A DNA stretch of 35,117 nt from Marichromatium bheemlicum. Lineage in GTDB: Bacteria; Pseudomonadota; Gammaproteobacteria; Chromatiales; Chromatiaceae. The DNA lies in assembly GCF_012276755.1 (NCBI RefSeq), contig NZ_JAAXKX010000030.1, positions 1 through 35,117 of the forward strand, written 5' to 3'. Below the pieces are notes generated by a model. The model made no database searches. It was not told where the DNA came from and was given only the letters and a program-made list of their open reading frames with translations. Both the position numbers and the translations under genes were made by a program. Of the stretch, positions 31,671 to 35,117 are shown one piece after another (the first letter of the stretch is position 1; the number at the start of each line of letters is the position of its first letter).

Positions 31671-32561
31671 ATGACCCGTAACCCACCGCGCCGCGCGCTT
31701 GCGCTGCTCGATTGGATCTACAACCCGCTGCGCCGGCTGCCGGTGAGCGCCGTCTACGACCTACTCGGCACCGACTCGCCGGCCGCCGGCGGGCACTATC
31801 TCAACCTCGGCTACTGGGCCGAGGCCGACGAGCTCGACGCCGCCTGTCGCGCCCTGGTCGATCTGGTCGGCGTGCGCGCCGGGATGGCGCCGGGCAAGCG
31901 GGTGCTCGATCTCGGCTTCGGTTTCGGCGAACAGGATCTGCAGTGGATGCGGACCTTTGGCCCCGAGGCCATCGTCGGGCTCAACGTCACCGGCTCGCAG
32001 GTGGCGCTGGCGCGCGAGCGGGTGGCCGCCGCCGGCGAGACGGCGCGTATCGATCTGCGCCAGGGCTCGGCCACCGAGCCGGGGTTCGAGCCGGGGTCAT
32101 TCGATATCGTCGTCGCGCTCGAGTGCGCCTTCCACTTCCGCACCCGTGAGCGCTTCTTCGCCGAGGCGCTGCGGCTGCTGCGCCCGGGCGGTCGGCTGGT
32201 GCTCGCCGACATCCTGCCGCTGGCACCGGCCGAGCGTTGGTCGCGGCGGCTGGCGCAGCGGTGGTCGTGGCGCGAGGTCGCCACCAAGTTCGCGATCCCG
32301 ACGGCGAACGCCTATCCGCGCGCTGAATACGCCGAGCGGTTGCGCGCCTGCGGCTTCACCGGGGTCGAGGTCGAGTCGATCCGCGAGCAGGTTTATGCCC
32401 CGCTGCACGCCTATCTGCGCGCCAACCCCGAGCGGCTCTCGACCCTGCCGCCGGCGTTGCGCACGGCGGTGCGCTTCGGGCTGTGGCTCGAGCCCGAGAC
32501 CGTGTTCGCCGGGCTCGACTACGTGCTCGCCAGTGCCGAGCGTCCGGCGACGGATCAATAG
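31671..32561 (+). CDS. Class I SAM-dependent methyltransferase, lipid/secondary-metabolite type
   Basis: A 296-residue protein. HYLNLGYW (about 43-50) near the N terminus and VLDLGFGFGEQDLQWM (motif I, about 79-94), VGLNVTGSQVALARERV (motif II) and LRLLRPGGRLVLADILPL (motif VI) resemble the cyclopropane-synthase/tocopherol-methyltransferase-like group acting on lipids or quinol-like compounds. The C-terminal helical cap (EYAERLRACGFTGVEVESIREQVYAPLHAYL) is typical. The ATG at 31671 is chosen for GAGGAG 7 nt upstream. It ends convergently, overlapping the next gene by 7 bp. The substrate is not determined. Confidence 0.75.
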   Translation: MTRNPPRRALALLDWIYNPLRRLPVSAVYDLLGTDSPAAGGHYLNLGYWAEADELDAACRALVDLVGVRAGMAPGKRVLDLGFGFGEQDLQWMRTFGPEAIVGLNVTGSQVALARERVAAAGETARIDLRQGSATEPGFEPGSFDIVVALECAFHFRTRERFFAEALRLLRPGGRLVLADILPLAPAERWSRRLAQRWSWREVATKFAIPTANAYPRAEYAERLRACGFTGVEVESIREQVYAPLHAYLRANPERLSTLPPALRTAVRFGLWLEPETVFAGLDYVLASAERPATDQ

Positions 32562-33046
32562 ATCCAGGGGATGAACTTGCTCACCCGGCGGGCATAATCG
32601 GCGTACTCGGGGTGGCGCTCGCGCAGCCAGCCTTCCTCCTTGCCGGCCTTGTAGTCGAAGAACAGGAAGCCGATGACCAGGATCGCCAGATGCGTCAGGC
32701 TGAGGCTGAACAGCACCCAGGCGAGCGCGGCGAACAGCTGGCTGCTGTAGAGCGGGTGGCGCACCAGGGCATAGACCCCGTGTTGGACCAGTTGGTTGTG
32801 CTCGACCGGGTAGGGCAGTGGGGTGAGGTAGTCGCGGATGTGCATCGAGCCGACGGCGCCGAGCACCAGGGCGAAGGTGCCGAGCGCGATCAGTACCGCC
32901 CAGCGCAGCGGCGCCATCGCCTCCAGGATGCCGGGGGTGAGCCAGGGGTTCCAGCTCGGGGTGAGGATGAAACCGAAGAAGAGCACGAACTGCAGCACCA
33001 CGAGGTGCTCGCCGCGTCGGCCCTGGAGGCGCGAGAGGATGGACAT
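32555..33046 (-). CDS. Membrane methyltransferase, ICMT/PEMT-like family
   Basis: A 163-residue integral membrane protein with about four hydrophobic segments (LVVLQFVLFFGFILT; WAVLIALGTFALVLGAVG; FAALAWVLFSLSLTHLAILVIGFLFF). The C-terminal signature GVYALVRHPLYSSQLF followed by EEGWLRERHPEYADYARRVSKFIPWIY is that of isoprenylcysteine carboxyl-/phospholipid methyltransferase relatives, with RHPxY and the EE...Y residues binding S-adenosylmethionine. AAGGAG lies 5 nt before the ATG at 33046. Bacterial substrates of this group are mostly unknown. It overlaps the convergent methyltransferase by 7 bp and is divergent from ybgC. Confidence 0.78.
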   Translation of the reverse strand: MSILSRLQGRRGEHLVVLQFVLFFGFILTPSWNPWLTPGILEAMAPLRWAVLIALGTFALVLGAVGSMHIRDYLTPLPYPVEHNQLVQHGVYALVRHPLYSSQLFAALAWVLFSLSLTHLAILVIGFLFFDYKAGKEEGWLRERHPEYADYARRVSKFIPWIY

Positions 33047-33161
33047 GATGACTCCTTGCGGATGGATGGTGGACGATTGCGCCGGTCGCCGGCGACGGCT
33101 GCGGGATGCCGGATGCGACGGTTTTCGATACACTGCCGGTCCTTGAGAATCAAGCCATCCG

Positions 33162-33623
33162 GTGATTTCGAGTCCCGTGTCCACATCCAGCCAACCCGCC
33201 CAGCCCGGCTTCATCTGGCCGATCCGTGTCTATTACGAGGATACCGACGCCGCCGGCGTGGTCTTCTATGCGAATTATCTCCGCTTCTTCGAGCGTGCGC
33301 GCACCGAATGGTTGCGTGCGCTCGGCTACGAGCAAGATGAACTGCGCGCACGCGAGGGGGTGTTGTTCGTGGTACGGCGTGTCGATATCGAGTATCTCGC
33401 CCCAGCGCGTTTCAACGACCGGCTCAATGTCCATACCCGGCTCACCCGGATCGGCGGTGCGAGTATGACGTTCGCCCAGGACCTGCTGCGCGAGGCCGAT
33501 GGCGAACTCTGCTGTCGCAGTACGGTCAAGGTCGGCTGTATCGATGCCGCGCCCGAGGCGATGCAGCCGACACGCATCCCGGCGGGGCTGCTCGCCGACA
33601 TTCGCCGATCGGTGGCGGAGTGA
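33162..33623 (+). CDS. ybgC: Tol-Pal system-associated acyl-CoA thioesterase
   Basis: A 153-residue hotdog-fold thioesterase. IRVYYEDTDAAGVVFYANYLRFFERARTEWLR (about 22-53) is the 4-hydroxybenzoyl-CoA thioesterase signature with the catalytic Asp. YbgC hydrolyses short acyl-CoA or acyl-ACP and is the standard first gene of the tol-pal cluster. The start is a GTG; either 33162 or 33177 is possible, since neither has a strong ribosome site and the first 20 residues are not conserved. The stop is 6 bp before tolQ. Confidence 0.9.
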   Translation: MISSPVSTSSQPAQPGFIWPIRVYYEDTDAAGVVFYANYLRFFERARTEWLRALGYEQDELRAREGVLFVVRRVDIEYLAPARFNDRLNVHTRLTRIGGASMTFAQDLLREADGELCCRSTVKVGCIDAAPEAMQPTRIPAGLLADIRRSVAE

Positions 33624-33629
33624 GACATC

Positions 33630-34304
33630 ATGACCTCTGATCTGTCACTGTTGACCCTGGTGATGCAGGCGAGCCTGGTGGTGCAGCTGGTGCTGTTGAT
33701 CCTAGTGCTCGCCTCGGTTGTCTCCTGGACCATGATCATCGACCGCGCGCGGGTGCTCGGCCGTGCGCGCAAGCTCGCCGACGCCTTCGAGGAGCGCTTC
33801 TGGAGCGGTGGCGACCTCAGCACCCTCTATAAGGAACTGGGCCAGGACGGGCGTGGGGCGCGTGGGTTGGCGGTGATCTTTCGGGCCGGATTCAAAGAGT
33901 ACGTGCGCATGCGCAAGGCCGCCGGCACCGACCCGATGACCGTGCTGCAGGCCACCGAACGGGCGATGCGCGTGGCGCTCAGCCGTGAACTCGACCGGCT
34001 CGAGAGCAATCTCGCCTTCCTCGCTACGGTCGGCTCGATCAGCCCCTATGTCGGACTGTTCGGCACCGTCTGGGGCATCATGCAGGCCTTCCATGCCCTC
34101 GGTAACGTCGAGCAGGCGACCCTGGCGCTGGTCGCGCCGGGCATCTCCGAGGCGCTGATCGCCACCGCCATCGGGTTGTTCGCCGCCATCCCCGCGGTGG
34201 TCGCCTACAACCGTTATACCGATCAGGTCGAGCGCCTCAGCAACCGCTACGAGGAGTTCATGGAAGAGTTCTCGACCTTGCTGCAACGTCAGGGGCGGGG
34301 CTGA
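33630..34304 (+). CDS. tolQ: Tol-Pal system protein TolQ
   Basis: A 224-residue inner-membrane protein of the MotA/TolQ/ExbB family, part of the proton-driven motor with TolR. Three membrane segments: ASLVVQLVLLILVLASVVSWTMII (about 12-35), LAFLATVGSISPYVGLFGTVWGIM (about 128-151) and LIATAIGLFAAIPAVVAYN (about 173-191). The large loop and tail are cytoplasmic. Together with TolR and TolA it energises outer-membrane constriction during division. Spacing to both neighbours is short, so it belongs to the ybgC-tolQRA operon. Confidence 0.95.
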   Translation: MTSDLSLLTLVMQASLVVQLVLLILVLASVVSWTMIIDRARVLGRARKLADAFEERFWSGGDLSTLYKELGQDGRGARGLAVIFRAGFKEYVRMRKAAGTDPMTVLQATERAMRVALSRELDRLESNLAFLATVGSISPYVGLFGTVWGIMQAFHALGNVEQATLALVAPGISEALIATAIGLFAAIPAVVAYNRYTDQVERLSNRYEEFMEEFSTLLQRQGRG

Positions 34305-34325
34305 GCCCCCGGGAGCATTCGAACC

Positions 34326-34769
34326 TTGAGCAGACGTGCGCGCAGTCGCAGCCGCCGCCGCTTGGTGGCCGAGATCAACGTCGTTCCCTATATCGACGTG
34401 ATGCTGGTGCTGCTGGTCATCTTCATGGTCACCGCCCCGATGATCACCATGGGGGTCAAGGTCAATCTGCCGCGCGCCCAGGCCGGGGCCGTTACCTCGG
34501 AGAGCGGCGACTCGGTGGTGATCAGTGTCGATCAGTTCGGCGACTATTATGTCGACCTCGGTGAAGAGCGCGAGCAGGCTGTGAGTGAGGAGGCGCTGTT
34601 CGAGCGCATCAGCAAGGTGCTCAACTACGCCCCGCAGACACCGGTGTTGGTCAAGGGTGACAGCGCCGTCGACTATGGCCGGGTGGTCAACGCGATGGTG
34701 ATCGCACAGGCCGCTGGGGCCGCCGAGGTCGGACTCATCACCCTGCCGCCGGAGCATGACGGACCCTGA
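34326..34769 (+). CDS. tolR: Tol-Pal system protein TolR
   Basis: A 147-residue ExbD/TolR-family protein with one membrane segment. EINVVPYIDVMLVLLVIFMV (about 17-36) contains the membrane Asp that carries protons; the rest is periplasmic (VLVKGDSAVDYGRVVNAM is the conserved C-terminal block). The only plausible start keeping a basic N terminus is TTG at 34326, with GGGAG about 10 nt upstream. A GTG at 34365 would remove the basic leader. Confidence 0.93.
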   Translation: MSRRARSRSRRRLVAEINVVPYIDVMLVLLVIFMVTAPMITMGVKVNLPRAQAGAVTSESGDSVVISVDQFGDYYVDLGEEREQAVSEEALFERISKVLNYAPQTPVLVKGDSAVDYGRVVNAMVIAQAAGAAEVGLITLPPEHDGP

Positions 34770-34771
34770 CC

Positions 34772-35117
34772 ATGTGGCAGATCCTGCGGCGTGACCCCGG
34801 GGCGCTCTACTGGTCGCTGGGGCTGCATCTGCTGTTCGTGCTGTTGTTGTTCGTCGGGGTGCGCTTCACCCAGGACACGAGCAACGGTGGTGATCGCCCG
34901 CGTGTGGTCCAGGCCAGCGTGCTCGGCGACCCGGCGCTGAGCGCCCGGGTCCAGGAGGTGCGCGAACGGCTCGACCCCGAGGCCCGTGCCGAGGCCGAGC
35001 GTCGCGCCGCCGAAGAGGCCGCGCGTCTTGAGGCGGAACGCCGCGCCGCCGAGGAGGCCGCCCGTCGCGAGGCCGAGCGCCAGGCCGCCGCGGCCCGTGC
35101 CGAGGCCGAACGTCGTG
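34772..35117 (+). CDS. tolA: Tol-Pal system protein TolA (5' part, cut by window end)
   Basis: Starts with ATG at 34772, 2 bp after tolR. The visible 115 residues show a short cytoplasmic part (MWQILRRDPG), one membrane segment (ALYWSLGLHLLFVLLLFVGV, about 11-30), and then from about residue 70 the long Ala/Glu/Arg-rich helix made of repeats such as ERRAAEEAARLEA, domain II of TolA. The C-terminal domain that binds TolB and Pal lies beyond the window. TolA bridges the TolQR motor to the outer membrane. Confidence 0.9.
   Translation, partial: MWQILRRDPGALYWSLGLHLLFVLLLFVGVRFTQDTSNGGDRPRVVQASVLGDPALSARVQEVRERLDPEARAEAERRAAEEAARLEAERRAAEEAARREAERQAAAARAEAERR

Overview
The window is a gene-dense, high-GC stretch of a proteobacterial chromosome, most likely a gammaproteobacterium of the purple sulfur bacterium type (Chromatiaceae or a relative). 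This rests on protein style and gene content: a HyaA/HupS-type uptake hydrogenase, a two-subunit pyruvate carboxylase, a SoxW-like thioredoxin, a phytol/dolichol-kinase-like protein and the ybgC-tolQRA order. No photosynthesis or sulfur-oxidation marker lies inside the window, so the assignment is an inference.

Layout. 307-3647: biotin carboxylase and biotinylated carboxyltransferase subunits of a pyruvate carboxylase (anaplerotic oxaloacetate supply), then a convergent UMF1-family MFS transporter. 5050-6060: a non-coding block of about 220-bp imperfect repeats, interrupted by a palindromic REP-like element. 6256-11643: a hydrogenase operon (hupS, L, C, D, F, H). The small subunit carries both extra cysteines typical of oxygen-tolerant group 1d enzymes. 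11650-14358: three minus-strand genes (PilZ-type protein, SoxW-like double thioredoxin, phytol/dolichol-kinase-like membrane protein). 14418-17399: a zinc-uptake operon znuA-znuC-znuB-zur with a Zur-box-like palindrome in front. 17505-18583: a methyltransferase and a small secreted DUF4124-like protein.

18974-22559: a CaCA-family cation antiporter; a tightly coupled trio of one tunnel-fold (PTPS/QueD-like) protein with an altered active site and two short-chain dehydrogenases, which looks like a pterin pathway and is the best candidate here for something undescribed; and an SCP2-like protein. 22650-28000: exopolyphosphatase, a chemoreceptor with a periplasmic c-type haem motif (divergent, separated by 525 bp holding CRP- and FNR-like sites and a possible sigma-28 promoter), and an L,D-transpeptidase/diguanylate cyclase pair. 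28082-33046: RlmI, a DUF255/YyaL protein, and soluble and membrane methyltransferases. 33162-35117: ybgC-tolQ-tolR-tolA (cell-envelope Tol-Pal system); tolA runs off the window end.

No tRNA, rRNA, CRISPR array, integrase or transposase gene was recognised. All domain calls come from reading the sequence; no database search was run.
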